Made by a program: the position numbers and the translations under genes
Assembly: GCF_021531435.1 (NCBI RefSeq)
Contig: NZ_JAFBIS010000003.1
Location: 62,001 to 126,000 of the forward strand
DNA: 64,000 bases
DNA from: Oscillibacter valericigenes
GTDB lineage: Bacteria; Bacillota; Clostridia; Oscillospirales; Oscillospiraceae
Direction of reading: 5' to 3'
Notes under the pieces: model-generated
The model's input: only the letters and a program-made list of their open reading frames with translations
Databases searched by the model: none
What the model was told of the DNA's origin: nothing
Part shown: positions 1 to 8,186 of the stretch, one piece after another
Layout of the letters: each line of letters begins with the position of its first letter
Position numbering within the stretch: the first letter of the stretch is position 1

Positions 1-175
1 CGAGACCACCGAGGAGGAGATCCGTAAGGGCGCGGCCCTGGCGGAGAGCGTCTCCAGGGAGACCAATATTCCCATCCTCTGCCACGTGGCCGAGGAAAAA
101 TTCGTCCCAGCTCTGTCCGATCTGCCGGAAACCGTGTTTCCGATCACCATTAAAATGAAAAAGCCGTGGGAATGA
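1..175 (+). CDS. C-terminal end of an unrecognised protein (partial)
   Basis: The frame read from base 2 is open from the window edge to a TGA at 173-175, giving 57 residues that end in MKKPWE. Composition and codon use match the following genes, and the next ribosome site lies only about 15 bases after the stop, so it is probably co-transcribed with the oxidoreductase operon. I do not recognise the family from this tail. The upstream part is outside the window. Confidence 0.5.
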   Translation, partial: ETTEEEIRKGAALAESVSRETNIPILCHVAEEKFVPALSDLPETVFPITIKMKKPWE

Positions 176-208
176 CCGCGGCAGAAGGGGAAGGAGGACC
201 ACATCGTT

Positions 209-421
209 ATGTCTGCGAAAGTCACATTTAATTCCGACCGCTGCAAAGGGTGCGAGCTGTGCACCACCGTGTGTCCCAAGCACATCGTCGCCATCGACAT
301 GAATGTCATCAACCGCAAGGGCTATCATCCCGCCACCGTGACCGACATGGACCAGTGCATCGGCTGCGCCAGCTGCGCCAAGATCTGCCCGGATTCCATC
401 ATCACCGTGGAAAAATTGTAA
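209..421 (+). CDS. 4Fe-4S ferredoxin-like delta subunit of 2-oxoacid:ferredoxin oxidoreductase
   Basis: A 70-residue protein with two complete 4Fe-4S motifs: C12, C15, C18, C22 and C50, C53, C56, C60, each of the form CxxCxxCxxxCP. In KorD/VorD-type subunits these clusters carry electrons from the thiamine-diphosphate site to free ferredoxin. It is the first of four subunit genes in the order delta, alpha, beta, gamma, with short spacers, so one transcript and one cytoplasmic complex are expected. The ATG follows an AAGGAGGA ribosome site. Confidence 0.93.
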   Translation: MSAKVTFNSDRCKGCELCTTVCPKHIVAIDMNVINRKGYHPATVTDMDQCIGCASCAKICPDSIITVEKL

Positions 422-439
422 AGAAGGAGGTCATCAACC

Positions 440-1510
440 ATGGCAAAGGAATTATGGAAGGGTAACGAAGCCATCGCCGAGGCTGCCATCCGCGCCGGCT
501 GCGACTGCTTCTTCGGTTATCCCATCACTCCCCAGAGCGAAGTCCCTGAGTATATGTCCGTGCACCTGCCCAAGGCCGGCGGCGTGTTCGTGCAGTCCGA
601 GTCCGAGCTGGCCGCTATCAACATGGTATACGGCGCCGCCGGCGCCGGCATGCGGGCCATGACTTCCTCTTCCTCTCCCGGCATCAGCCTGAAGCAGGAG
701 GGCATTACATATCTGGCAGGCGCCGAGCTGCCCGCCGTCATCATCAACTGCATGCGCGGCGGTCCCGGCCTGGGCACCATCCAGCCCGGCCAGGGCGACT
801 ATTTCCAGGCCACCCGCGGCGGCGGCAACGGTGACTACCGCACCGTGGTCCTGGCCCCCTCCAACGTGCAGGAGACCGTGGACTTCGTCCAGGAGGCCTT
901 CGACATTGCCGACATGTACCGCAACCCCGTCATGGTGCTCTGCGACGGTCTGATCGGCCAGATGATGGAGCCCATTGAGTGGAAGCCCATCCCCAAGCGG
1001 GACCTGCCCCCCAAGGACTGGGCGGCCGGCGGCCGCAAGGGTCGGGCCGACCACAACTTCATCACCTCTATCTTCCTGGATGCCGAGGAGTGCGAGTCCC
1101 ACAACGACCGCCTGACGGCCAAGTACGCCGAGATGGAGGAAAAGGAAGTCCGCTGGGAGGAAGTCCAGTGCGAGGACGCGGAGGTCCTCATCACCGCTTA
1201 CGGCACCCCCGCCCGTATTGCCCTGACCGCGCTGGAGACTCTGCGCTCCGAGGGCATCAAGGCAGGCCTGTTCCGCCCCATCACCCTGTGGCCCTTCCCC
1301 GAAAAGGCGCTGCACGCGCTGGCGGGCCAGGAGCACATCAAGGCGGTCCTGGACGTGGAAATGAGCACCACCGGCCAGATGCTGGACGACGTCCGGCTGG
1401 CTGTGGAGGGTCAGAAGCCCATCAGCTATCTGGGTCACGCCGGCGGCGTCATGCCCACCGTGGAAGAAATGATCGAATCGGCCAGAAAAGCCTTGAAGGA
1501 GGTCAAGTGA
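440..1510 (+). CDS. vorB: 2-oxoacid:ferredoxin oxidoreductase alpha subunit (VorB/KorA type)
   Basis: At 356 residues it has the usual length of a separate alpha subunit. The N-terminal pyrimidine-binding domain has the family motif GYPITPQSE (residues 26-34), and a transketolase C-terminal-like domain follows. It pairs with the next gene to decarboxylate a 2-oxoacid oxidatively to acyl-CoA while reducing ferredoxin. A branched-chain aminotransferase downstream suggests 2-oxoisovalerate and related substrates, but 2-oxoglutarate cannot be excluded from sequence alone. The ATG is preceded by AAGAAGGAGG, and the stop is one base from the next start. Confidence 0.92.
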   Translation: MAKELWKGNEAIAEAAIRAGCDCFFGYPITPQSEVPEYMSVHLPKAGGVFVQSESELAAINMVYGAAGAGMRAMTSSSSPGISLKQEGITYLAGAELPAVIINCMRGGPGLGTIQPGQGDYFQATRGGGNGDYRTVVLAPSNVQETVDFVQEAFDIADMYRNPVMVLCDGLIGQMMEPIEWKPIPKRDLPPKDWAAGGRKGRADHNFITSIFLDAEECESHNDRLTAKYAEMEEKEVRWEEVQCEDAEVLITAYGTPARIALTALETLRSEGIKAGLFRPITLWPFPEKALHALAGQEHIKAVLDVEMSTTGQMLDDVRLAVEGQKPISYLGHAGGVMPTVEEMIESARKALKEVK

Positions 1511-1511
1511 T

Positions 1512-2267
1512 ATGGCAGTCGTATATGAAAAGTCCAAAGGCTTGACGGATGCCGAACTGCATTACTGCCCCGGCTGTCATCACGGCATCATTCACAAGCT
1601 GGTAGCCGAATCCCTGGTGGAGCTGGGACTGCTGGACGGCGCCATCGGCGTCTGCCCCGTGGGCTGCTCCGTGTTTGCCTACAAGTATTTCGCCTGTGAC
1701 ATGCTGGAGGCCTCCCATGGCCGCGCCCCCGCCGTTGCCACCGGCATCAAGCGCACCCATCCCGACCAGGCGGTGTTCACCTATCAGGGCGACGGCGACC
1801 TGGCCTCCATCGGCGCCGCCGAGATCGTCCACGCCGCCATGCGCGGTGAGAAGTTCACCACCATTTTCGTCAACAACGCCATTTACGGCATGACCGGCGG
1901 CCAGATGGCGCCCACCACCCTGATCGGCCAGCGGGCCACCACCTGTCAGAGCGGCCGTACCGTGGAGCAGGCCGGTATGCCCATCCGCGTGGCCGAGATG
2001 CTGTCCACTCTGGACGGCTGCGTCTACGCCGAGCGCGTCTGCGTCACCGACATCGCCAACCTCAACAAGGCCAAGAAAGCCATCAAGACGGCGTTCCAGA
2101 AGCAGATGGCCGGCGAGGGCTTCACCTTCGTGGAAGTCCTGTCCACCTGCCCCACCAACTGGGGCATGACGCCGCTGAAGGCCAACCAGTGGCTGAAGGA
2201 GAACATGGCCGCGTATTATCCTCTGGGCGTCATCAAGGATAAGCCTATTAACGCGGAGGTGAAATAA
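1512..2267 (+). CDS. 2-oxoacid:ferredoxin oxidoreductase beta subunit, TPP-binding
   Basis: A 251-residue protein with the thiamine-diphosphate/Mg site GDGDLASIG beginning near residue 93 and the paired Asn of VNNAIYGMTGGQ near residue 120. An N-terminal CPGCHH is the conserved cysteine region of beta subunits. It supplies the cofactor site of the alpha-beta catalytic unit. Its ATG comes one base after the alpha stop, so translational coupling is likely, and the gamma gene starts one base after its own stop. Confidence 0.92.
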   Translation: MAVVYEKSKGLTDAELHYCPGCHHGIIHKLVAESLVELGLLDGAIGVCPVGCSVFAYKYFACDMLEASHGRAPAVATGIKRTHPDQAVFTYQGDGDLASIGAAEIVHAAMRGEKFTTIFVNNAIYGMTGGQMAPTTLIGQRATTCQSGRTVEQAGMPIRVAEMLSTLDGCVYAERVCVTDIANLNKAKKAIKTAFQKQMAGEGFTFVEVLSTCPTNWGMTPLKANQWLKENMAAYYPLGVIKDKPINAEVK

Positions 2268-2268
2268 G

Positions 2269-2805
2269 ATGAAGAAGCAGATCATCATTTCCGGTTTCGG
2301 CGGCCAGGGCGGTCTGGCCATCGGCAAGAACCTGGCGGAGGCCGGCATGGACGAGGGCCTGAACGTCACCTGGGCGCCCTCCTACGGCCCCGAGATGCGC
2401 GGCGGCACCGCCAACTGCTCCGTGGTCCTCTCCGACCATCCCGTGGGCTCCCCCGTGTTCGCCCGCTGCACGGAGCTGATCGCCCTGAACGAGCCCTCCC
2501 TCATCAAGTTCGAGGAAGGCGTCCTCCCCGGCGGCACGGTCTTTGTCAACAGCGACGTGGTCACCGACAAGGTGAGCCGTCCGGACCTGACCGCCTACTA
2601 CATCCCCTGCGCCAAGATCGCCGAGGAAGTGGGCAACCCCAAGGTGGGCAACATGGTCATGCTGGGCGCTTACGTGGCGGCCACCAAGATCCTGAAGCCC
2701 GAGACCATCGAGAAGATGATCGAGACCATGTTTACCGGTCCCAAGGCCAAGTTCATCCCCCTGAACATCGAGGCTTTCCGCCGCGGCATGGCCTGCGTGC
2801 AGTAA
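2269..2805 (+). CDS. 2-oxoacid:ferredoxin oxidoreductase gamma subunit
   Basis: A 178-residue pyruvate/ketoisovalerate oxidoreductase gamma domain, recognised by the N-terminal glycine-rich GFGGQGG segment and by SYGPEMRGGTANC. It completes the four-subunit enzyme. No T-rich intrinsic terminator follows; a GC-rich inverted sequence at about 2820-2855 lacks a T run, so some read-through towards the aminotransferase is possible. Confidence 0.92.
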   Translation: MKKQIIISGFGGQGGLAIGKNLAEAGMDEGLNVTWAPSYGPEMRGGTANCSVVLSDHPVGSPVFARCTELIALNEPSLIKFEEGVLPGGTVFVNSDVVTDKVSRPDLTAYYIPCAKIAEEVGNPKVGNMVMLGAYVAATKILKPETIEKMIETMFTGPKAKFIPLNIEAFRRGMACVQ

Positions 2806-2896
2806 ACCCTCTATCTCCTCCGGCGAGCCGGCGGCGATCCCGCTGGCCCGCCGGGGCTCTCTCCCTGTATTCCGGTCATTCTGTGCATTTTACCGA

Positions 2897-2925
2897 TTGA
2901 CTTTGTTCCGCTATCAGCGTATAAA
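2897..2925 (+). promoter_or_regulatory. Sigma-A promoter for the branched-chain aminotransferase
   Basis: TTGACT (2897-2902), a 17-base spacer, then TATAAA (2920-2925). The expected start near 2932 leaves an untranslated leader of about 145 bases in which I see no known riboswitch or T-box motif. Confidence 0.65.
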
Positions 2926-3076
2926 TGAAAGTGGAAACGGCGAATATGTCTGCCGCCGAATACGGGACGATATGGAAGTTTGACTTTCGCCATTTCGCTT
3001 TGTGCGGAATCGTGCGGAAGTCTTTTGTCGTTTTGTGCCAAAAAAACTTCAATTTTTCATAGAAGGAGAGTTTGTT

Positions 3077-4150
3077 ATGCTGGATATCAAGATCACCAAA
3101 ACAACCAACCCCAAGGTCAAGCCCGACGAGAGCAAGCTGGGCTTCGGCAAAGTTTTCTCCGATCATATGTTCCTGATGGACTACGCCCCCGACAAGGGCT
3201 GGTACGACGCCCGCATCGTGCCCTACGCCCCCTTCGTGCTGGACCCCGCCTGCGTGGTGTTCCATTACGCACAGGAGCTGTTTGAGGGCATGAAGGCCTA
3301 CCGCACCGCCGGGAACGACATCCAGCTGTTCCGCCCTGAGTGCAACGGCCAGCGGATGCAGGACTCCTGCGACCGTATGTGCATCCCCCAGATCCCCGTG
3401 GACGATTACGTCCAGGCTGTCAAGGCCCTGGTGGAGATCGACAAGGACTGGGTCCCCCACTCTGAGGGCGCTTCCCTGTACATCCGTCCCTTCATCATCG
3501 CCACCGATGTCGGCATGGGCGTCCACGCCAGCAAGAACTACACCTTCTGCATCATCTGCTCTCCCTCCGGCGCCTACTACGCCAGCGGCATCGACCCCGT
3601 CCGCATCTACGTCGAAGACGAGTACATCCGTGCCGCCCCCGGCCTGACCGGATTCACCAAGTGCGGCGGCAACTACGCCGCCTCCATCAAGGCCGGCGAG
3701 CTGGCCGAGCAGAAGGGCTTCGCCCAGGTGCTGTGGCTGGACGGCGTGGAGAAGAAGTACGTCGAGGAAGTCGGCGCCATGAACATCTTCTTCATGATCG
3801 ACGGCAAGATCTACACCGCCGCCTGCGTGGGCACCGTGCTGCCCGGCGTCACCCGCCGCAGCTGCATCGAGCTGCTGAAGGACTGGGGCTATGAGGTCAT
3901 CGAGGGCAAGCTGGCCATCGCCGACATCATGAAGGCCGGCCATGAGGGCCACCTGGACGAGGTCTTCGGCACCGGCACCGCCGCCGTCGTCTCCCCCGTC
4001 AAGGAGCTGGACTGGAAGGGCGACAAGGTGGACATCTCCGGCGGCAAGATCGGCCCCGTCACCCAGAGACTGTACGACACCATGACCGGCATCCAGTGGG
4101 GCAAGCTGCCCGACACCAAGGGCTGGATCGTTCCCGTCTGCAAGGGCTGA
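3077..4150 (+). CDS. ilvE: Branched-chain amino acid aminotransferase
   Basis: A class IV PLP-dependent aminotransferase of 357 residues that interconverts Leu, Ile and Val with their 2-oxoacids. The Schiff-base lysine is K195 in TKCGGNYAAS, and EEVGAMNIFF is the conserved cofactor-binding stretch. The ATG at 3077 is chosen because GAAGGAGAG lies directly upstream; a longer in-frame extension has no ribosome site. It has its own promoter and terminator but sits next to the 2-oxoacid oxidoreductase, so together they could ferment branched-chain amino acids to acyl-CoA. Confidence 0.95.
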   Translation: MLDIKITKTTNPKVKPDESKLGFGKVFSDHMFLMDYAPDKGWYDARIVPYAPFVLDPACVVFHYAQELFEGMKAYRTAGNDIQLFRPECNGQRMQDSCDRMCIPQIPVDDYVQAVKALVEIDKDWVPHSEGASLYIRPFIIATDVGMGVHASKNYTFCIICSPSGAYYASGIDPVRIYVEDEYIRAAPGLTGFTKCGGNYAASIKAGELAEQKGFAQVLWLDGVEKKYVEEVGAMNIFFMIDGKIYTAACVGTVLPGVTRRSCIELLKDWGYEVIEGKLAIADIMKAGHEGHLDEVFGTGTAAVVSPVKELDWKGDKVDISGGKIGPVTQRLYDTMTGIQWGKLPDTKGWIVPVCKG

Positions 4151-4166
4151 TACCTTATATAATAAA

Positions 4167-4195
4167 AGAGAGGCGCGATGCGCCTCTCTCTTTTT
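4167..4195 (+). terminator. Intrinsic terminator after ilvE
   Basis: A 10-bp stem (4167-4176 with 4180-4189), GAT loop, then a T run. It lies between convergent genes. Confidence 0.85.
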
Positions 4196-4208
4196 ATGTG
4201 TGAATGGA

Positions 4209-4940
4209 TCACTCCGCCGCTTTCCAGGCGGTCTCCAGCGCAATTTCCATCATTTCATGGAAAGAGTCCTGCCGCTCCTCGGCGGACAGGGCCTCGCCGG
4301 TAAAGATGTGGTCGGAGATGGTCAGGATGCTGAGGGCCTTCTTGCCCAGCCGCTGGGCCGTCCAGTACAGGCCCGCCGTCTCCATCTCCACCGCCAGGAT
4401 GCCGAACTTGCGGTAGGTCTCCCCCGCCTCAGGGTTGTCGTTATAGAACTGGTCGGCGGTGAACACCTGGCCCACATCCGCCCGGACGCCCAGCTTTTCC
4501 GCGGCGGCCACGGCGTCCCGCAGCATGGCGTAGTCGGCGGTGGCGCAGAGCTGGCCGGGGAAACGGTACTGGTCGGCAAAGTGGGAGTTGGTGGATGCGC
4601 CCATGGCGATGACCACATCCCGCACCTTCACATCGTCGCCGATGCCGCCGGCGGAGCCGATGCGGATGATGGATTCCACGCCGTAGAAGTTATACAGCTC
4701 ATAGGTATACAGGCCGATGGAGGGCACGCCCATGCCGTGGCCCATGACGGAAATTTTCTTGCCCTTGTAGGTGCCGGTGTAGCCCAGCATGTTGCGGACG
4801 GTGTTGAAGCAGACCGGGTCTTCCAGATAGTGCTCCGCCACGTACTTGGCCCGCAGAGGGTCGCCGGGCATCAGCATGACCTTGGCAACGTTGGTTTCCT
4901 CCGCCGCGATGCAGGCGGAGGGGGATTCTTTGACCGCCAT
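4209..4940 (-). CDS. deoD: Purine nucleoside phosphorylase, DeoD-like hexameric type
   Basis: A 243-residue PNP/UDP phosphorylase-family enzyme that cleaves purine nucleosides with phosphate to base plus (deoxy)ribose-1-phosphate. Visible signatures are the phosphate-binding MPGDPLRAKY, GMGVPS, and the nucleoside-binding EMETAGL. The ATG at 4940 is chosen for the AAGGAGG just upstream. It follows MtnA and a class II aldolase, which suggests its relevant substrates may include 5'-deoxyadenosine or methylthioadenosine, yielding 5-deoxy- or methylthio-ribose-1-phosphate for MtnA. That specificity is inferred from context only. Confidence 0.9.
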   Translation of the reverse strand: MAVKESPSACIAAEETNVAKVMLMPGDPLRAKYVAEHYLEDPVCFNTVRNMLGYTGTYKGKKISVMGHGMGVPSIGLYTYELYNFYGVESIIRIGSAGGIGDDVKVRDVVIAMGASTNSHFADQYRFPGQLCATADYAMLRDAVAAAEKLGVRADVGQVFTADQFYNDNPEAGETYRKFGILAVEMETAGLYWTAQRLGKKALSILTISDHIFTGEALSAEERQDSFHEMMEIALETAWKAAE

Positions 4941-4974
4941 TTTTGAGTCCTCCTTGTATAGTTGATGTCGGATT

Positions 4975-6048
4975 TTACTTTTTGTTGTCAAACAGGGCCG
5001 CCAGGCTCTCGGTATATGGCGCCCGGCAGATGCCCTTCTCCGTGATGATGCCCGTGATGAGGCTGTGGTCCGTCACGTCGAAGGCCGGGTTGTAGCACTT
5101 CACATCCCGCAGGGCCATGGGCTTTTCATACCACATATTTTTGATTTCCTCCGGGTCCCGCTCCTCGATGGGGATGTGGTCCCCGTCGGGGCAGTTCATG
5201 TCGATGGTGCTGGTGGGGCCCAGCACGTAGAAGGGGATGCCGTAGTGCTTCGCCAGAATCGCCACGCCGCTGGTGCCGATCTTGTTGGCGGTGTCGCCGT
5301 TGGCGGCCACCCGGTCGCAGCCCACGAAGCAGGCCTGCACCCAGCCGTTCTTCATCACGATGGAGGCCATGTTGTCGCAAATCAGCGTCACATCCACCCC
5401 CGCCCGCTGCAGCTCGTAGCTGGTGAGCCGGGCGCCCTGAAGCAGGGGCCGGGTCTCGTCGGAAAAGACGCGGAATTTCATGCCCCGCTCTGTTCCCAGC
5501 AGGATGGGCCCCAGCGCCGTGCCGTACCGGGAGGTGGCAAGAGGCCCCGCGTTGCAGTGGGTCAGGATGCCGTCGCCGTCCTTCACCACCGTCAATCCGT
5601 ACTCGGAGATGGCGGCACACTTGGCGATGTCGTCGGCGTGGATGGCCGCCGCCTTTTCGTACAGCGCCTCCAGCAGCGCCGGGCGGGACAGGGACAGGTT
5701 TTCCTGCGCCGTTTTCAGCATCTCCCGGATGGCCCAGCTCAGATTTACCGCCGTGGGGCGGGAGCTGTTCAGATAAGCGCCGTATTTCTCCAGTGTGCTG
5801 TAAAACTCCTCCCCTTGCGGGATGCTCCGTGCCAGCACATACATGGAGTAGGCGGCGCAGATGCCGATGGCCGGGGCGCCCCGGACCTTCAGCGTCTTGA
5901 TGGCGTCGTACATCTCCTCCGCCGTGGTCAGACGGAGGAATTTTTCCTCATTGGGCAGCAATGTCTGGTCCAGGATGACCAGCTCCTCCGCCGCCTTGTC
6001 GTAGCGGATATTCTCCACATGGGTCACTTTCCGCAGCTTTTCATCCAT
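4975..6048 (-). CDS. mtnA: S-methyl-5-thioribose-1-phosphate isomerase
   Basis: A 357-residue eIF2B-like aldose-ketose isomerase. Cys165 (THCNAGPLA) and Asp245 ([15 protein letters not shown]) correspond to the catalytic pair of the MtnA family. It converts 5-methylthioribose-1-phosphate, or 5-deoxyribose-1-phosphate, to the ribulose-1-phosphate form. The ATG at 6048 follows GGGAGGTG and overlaps the aldolase stop by 8 bases. No MtnB, MtnC, MtnD or MtnK lies nearby, which points away from the classical methionine salvage cycle. Confidence 0.93.
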   Translation of the reverse strand: MDEKLRKVTHVENIRYDKAAEELVILDQTLLPNEEKFLRLTTAEEMYDAIKTLKVRGAPAIGICAAYSMYVLARSIPQGEEFYSTLEKYGAYLNSSRPTAVNLSWAIREMLKTAQENLSLSRPALLEALYEKAAAIHADDIAKCAAISEYGLTVVKDGDGILTHCNAGPLATSRYGTALGPILLGTERGMKFRVFSDETRPLLQGARLTSYELQRAGVDVTLICDNMASIVMKNGWVQACFVGCDRVAANGDTANKIGTSGVAILAKHYGIPFYVLGPTSTIDMNCPDGDHIPIEERDPEEIKNMWYEKPMALRDVKCYNPAFDVTDHSLITGIITEKGICRAPYTESLAALFDNKK

Positions 6049-6703
6049 GGCGCACCTCCCGCAATGTCTGATACATCCCCCGCAGACCCTGGAGGCGGGC
6101 AACTTCCTCCTCTGTCAGCGGGACGCCGCCGCCCAACAGCTGGGCGTTCAGCACGATCTTCGCCGTATGCTCCACCGTCTCCAGCCGGTCGAAAGCCTCC
6201 CACAGATCGCCGCCCCAGGCCAGGGCGCCGTGGTTTGCCAGCAGCAGGGCGTTGTGGTCCGCCAGATAAGGGCGGACGCTTTCGGGCACCTCCCGGGTGG
6301 AGAGCATGGCAAAAGAGGGGGTACAGGGCACCTGCCCCAGCCCCGCCACCAGCTCGGAGAGGTAGGGCGTCTCCAGCCCCCGGCGGCAGACGGCAAAGGC
6401 CGTGGATACTGGCGGATGGGCGTGGACCACGGCGTTCACATCCGGCCTGCCCCGGTAGACCTCCAGGTGCATTTTGCCCTCGGAGGAGGGGTGGCGGTTA
6501 CCCTCTACCACTGTGCCGTCCAGGTCCGTCACCAGCAGCATCTCCGGAGTCATCCGGCCCTTGCTGACGCCGGAGGGGGTGATCAGCAGCCGGTTTTCCG
6601 CCACCTTTACGGAGATGTTGCCGTCGTTGGCGGCAACATACCCCCGGTCATACAGCAGCTTTCCGACCCGGCAGACGGCCTCCCGTTCTTCCCGAAAGGT
6701 CAT
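6041..6703 (-). CDS. Class II aldolase/adducin-family aldolase (Ald2-like)
   Basis: A 220-residue zinc-dependent aldolase of the fuculose-phosphate type. Candidate metal ligands and acid are E75 (SSEGKMH), H94 and H96 (HAHPP) and H158 (ANHGALA), all present. It overlaps mtnA. Enzymes of this family beside MtnA cleave 5-deoxyribulose-1-phosphate or methylthioribulose-1-phosphate to DHAP plus an aldehyde in the DHAP shunt. The related MtnB dehydratase shares the fold, but the downstream MtnC/MtnD steps are absent here, so aldolase is preferred. Confidence 0.85.
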   Translation of the reverse strand: MTFREEREAVCRVGKLLYDRGYVAANDGNISVKVAENRLLITPSGVSKGRMTPEMLLVTDLDGTVVEGNRHPSSEGKMHLEVYRGRPDVNAVVHAHPPVSTAFAVCRRGLETPYLSELVAGLGQVPCTPSFAMLSTREVPESVRPYLADHNALLLANHGALAWGGDLWEAFDRLETVEHTAKIVLNAQLLGGGVPLTEEEVARLQGLRGMYQTLREVRHG

Positions 6704-6706
6704 CGC

Positions 6707-7228
6707 TCACACCCGCCGGATGTAGTCGGCCTTCCGGGGCTTGGGGGTGGGGGCGGGGCCGTCAGCATAGCCCAGGACGCAGATGCCCACGCCCCGGTAC
6801 TTCTCGTCCAGGCCCCACTTTTTCAGCAGTTCCTTACCGGCGGGCATGTCGAAATACTCCATGCAGCGGTTGATCCAGCAGGAGCCCACGCCGAGGGACG
6901 CGGCGGCGGTCATCAGGTTGCCCATCACCAGGGAGCCGTCCTGGAGCCAGTTGGCGGCCTCGCCGTCCGCCAGCACCACGACTGCCGTGGGCGCCCCGTA
7001 GAAGGGGTCCGCACCGGGCTTGCCCTGAATTTCGGCGTTGGCGCGGGAGAGCATGGAGATGGTCTCCGCGTCCTGCACCACCACCATGACGGCGGACTGC
7101 AGCCCCTTGCCGCTGGCGGCCCAGGTGCCGGCCTCCAGAATGGCGTTCAATTCCTCGTCCCTGATCTGCTCCGCCTTGTACTTGCGGATGCTGCGGCGCT
7201 CTTTCAGAACCTTCAGTGTCTCATTCAT
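6707..7228 (-). CDS. Nitroreductase-family flavoprotein
   Basis: A 173-residue FMN-dependent nitroreductase-fold protein. The N-terminal ERRSIRKY segment is the FMN phosphate-binding motif, and GVGSCWINRC lies in the second half. The start at 7228 is preferred because GGAAAGGAAG lies before it; an upstream in-frame extension overlaps the preceding gene's end. It is three bases from the aldolase gene in the same operon. Its substrate is unknown; reduction of a reactive aldehyde-pathway by-product would be speculation. Confidence 0.88.
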   Translation of the reverse strand: MNETLKVLKERRSIRKYKAEQIRDEELNAILEAGTWAASGKGLQSAVMVVVQDAETISMLSRANAEIQGKPGADPFYGAPTAVVVLADGEAANWLQDGSLVMGNLMTAAASLGVGSCWINRCMEYFDMPAGKELLKKWGLDEKYRGVGICVLGYADGPAPTPKPRKADYIRRV

Positions 7229-7254
7229 CGTCAAAACTTCCTTTCCAAGCATTG

Positions 7255-8016
7255 TCACACGGCGCCGAAAACAGACCGCATGATCTCTCTGCACGTTTGG
7301 TACATCAAAATGGTGTCAATTCCATAGGCCAGAAAATCCAGCCCCTCGGCAAACAATTCCCGGACGAACACCGGGTCCAGCCCCAGCGCGCCCACCGGAA
7401 CGCCGCCCTTTCCGGCACGGCGGACCATCTCCAAAAGGGCCTCCCGCACCTCCGGCGCGTTGGTATCCCCTTTCAGCCCCATGGCCACCGACAGGTCCAC
7501 CGGCCCCAGAAACACCGCCGTCAGGCCGGGCGTGCGAATGATCTCGTCAAAGTTCTTCACGCCCTCCGGCGACTCCACCAGGGCGATCACGGCGGTCTCC
7601 CGGTTGGCGGTCTCATAGTAGTCGCTGCCGCCGGCGCCGTAGCGGTTGGCCCGCACGCCGGGACAGGCCCCCCGGATGCCCTCCGGCGTGAATTTGGAGA
7701 GCGCCACGGCCTGGGCCGCCTGCTCCGCCGTGTCGATATTGGGCACAATGACGCCCGCCGCGCCCAGATCCAGCGATTTTTTGATCCAGACCGCGTCCAG
7801 GGCCGGCACCCGCACCAGCATGGACAGTCCGGCGGCCTCTCCCGCCCGGACCAGCTCCGCCGCCTTCTCCGTTCCATAGTAGGTGTGTTCCAGGTCAATC
7901 GCAGCAAACCGGAATCCCGCGTAGGCGGCCGCCTCGATAAATTCCGGCGACGCGGACTGCACAAACGTGCCTAAAAACGGTTTCCCCTCCGCCAAAAGTT
8001 TCCCAAACGGTATCAC
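7255..8016 (-). CDS. HpcH/HpaI-family aldolase (2-oxoacid class II aldolase)
   Basis: A 253-residue TIM-barrel enzyme of the HpcH/HpaI/citrate-lyase-beta group, with LGTFVQ, AAIDLEH, the metal-ligand segments ALVESPEG and FLGPVDLS, and AGVIVPN. These aldolases reversibly cleave 2-oxo-4-hydroxy acids to pyruvate plus an aldehyde. I place the start at a GTG (8016) behind GAGGAAGAGGG. The ATG at 8046 sits immediately after a promoter -10 hexamer and so is probably untranscribed or without a leader. First gene of the five-gene operon. Confidence 0.87.
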   Translation of the reverse strand: MIPFGKLLAEGKPFLGTFVQSASPEFIEAAAYAGFRFAAIDLEHTYYGTEKAAELVRAGEAAGLSMLVRVPALDAVWIKKSLDLGAAGVIVPNIDTAEQAAQAVALSKFTPEGIRGACPGVRANRYGAGGSDYYETANRETAVIALVESPEGVKNFDEIIRTPGLTAVFLGPVDLSVAMGLKGDTNAPEVREALLEMVRRAGKGGVPVGALGLDPVFVRELFAEGLDFLAYGIDTILMYQTCREIMRSVFGAV

Positions 8017-8047
8017 AGGTCTTCCCTCTTCCTCTCTTAATAGCATG

Positions 8048-8076
8048 ATTCTACCACGTTTTATAGGAGATGCCAA
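8048..8076 (-). promoter_or_regulatory. Promoter of the aldolase/MtnA operon
   Basis: On the minus strand: TTGGCA (8076-8071), 17-base spacer, TAGAAT (8053-8048). The predicted start lies near 8041, inside the extended frame, which supports the GTG start at 8016. Confidence 0.6.
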
Positions 8077-8186
8077 AGAATATTTCCGCGATCCGCAAAA
8101 TTTAATGGTTTTGGGGCTGGCTTTTTTCCCATGTTTTCTATATGATATACAATCATATCCCAAAAAAAGCAAGGAGTTGACCTTAT

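Noticed and set aside
2820-2855. GC-rich inverted repeat after the oxidoreductase operon as a terminator
   Set aside because: There is no T run downstream and the stem is imperfect.
2925-3062. A 45-codon open frame in the ilvE leader that could encode a leader peptide
   Set aside because: Its first ATG overlaps the -10 hexamer, no ribosome site precedes the internal ATG, there is no run of Leu/Val/Ile codons and no attenuator hairpin.
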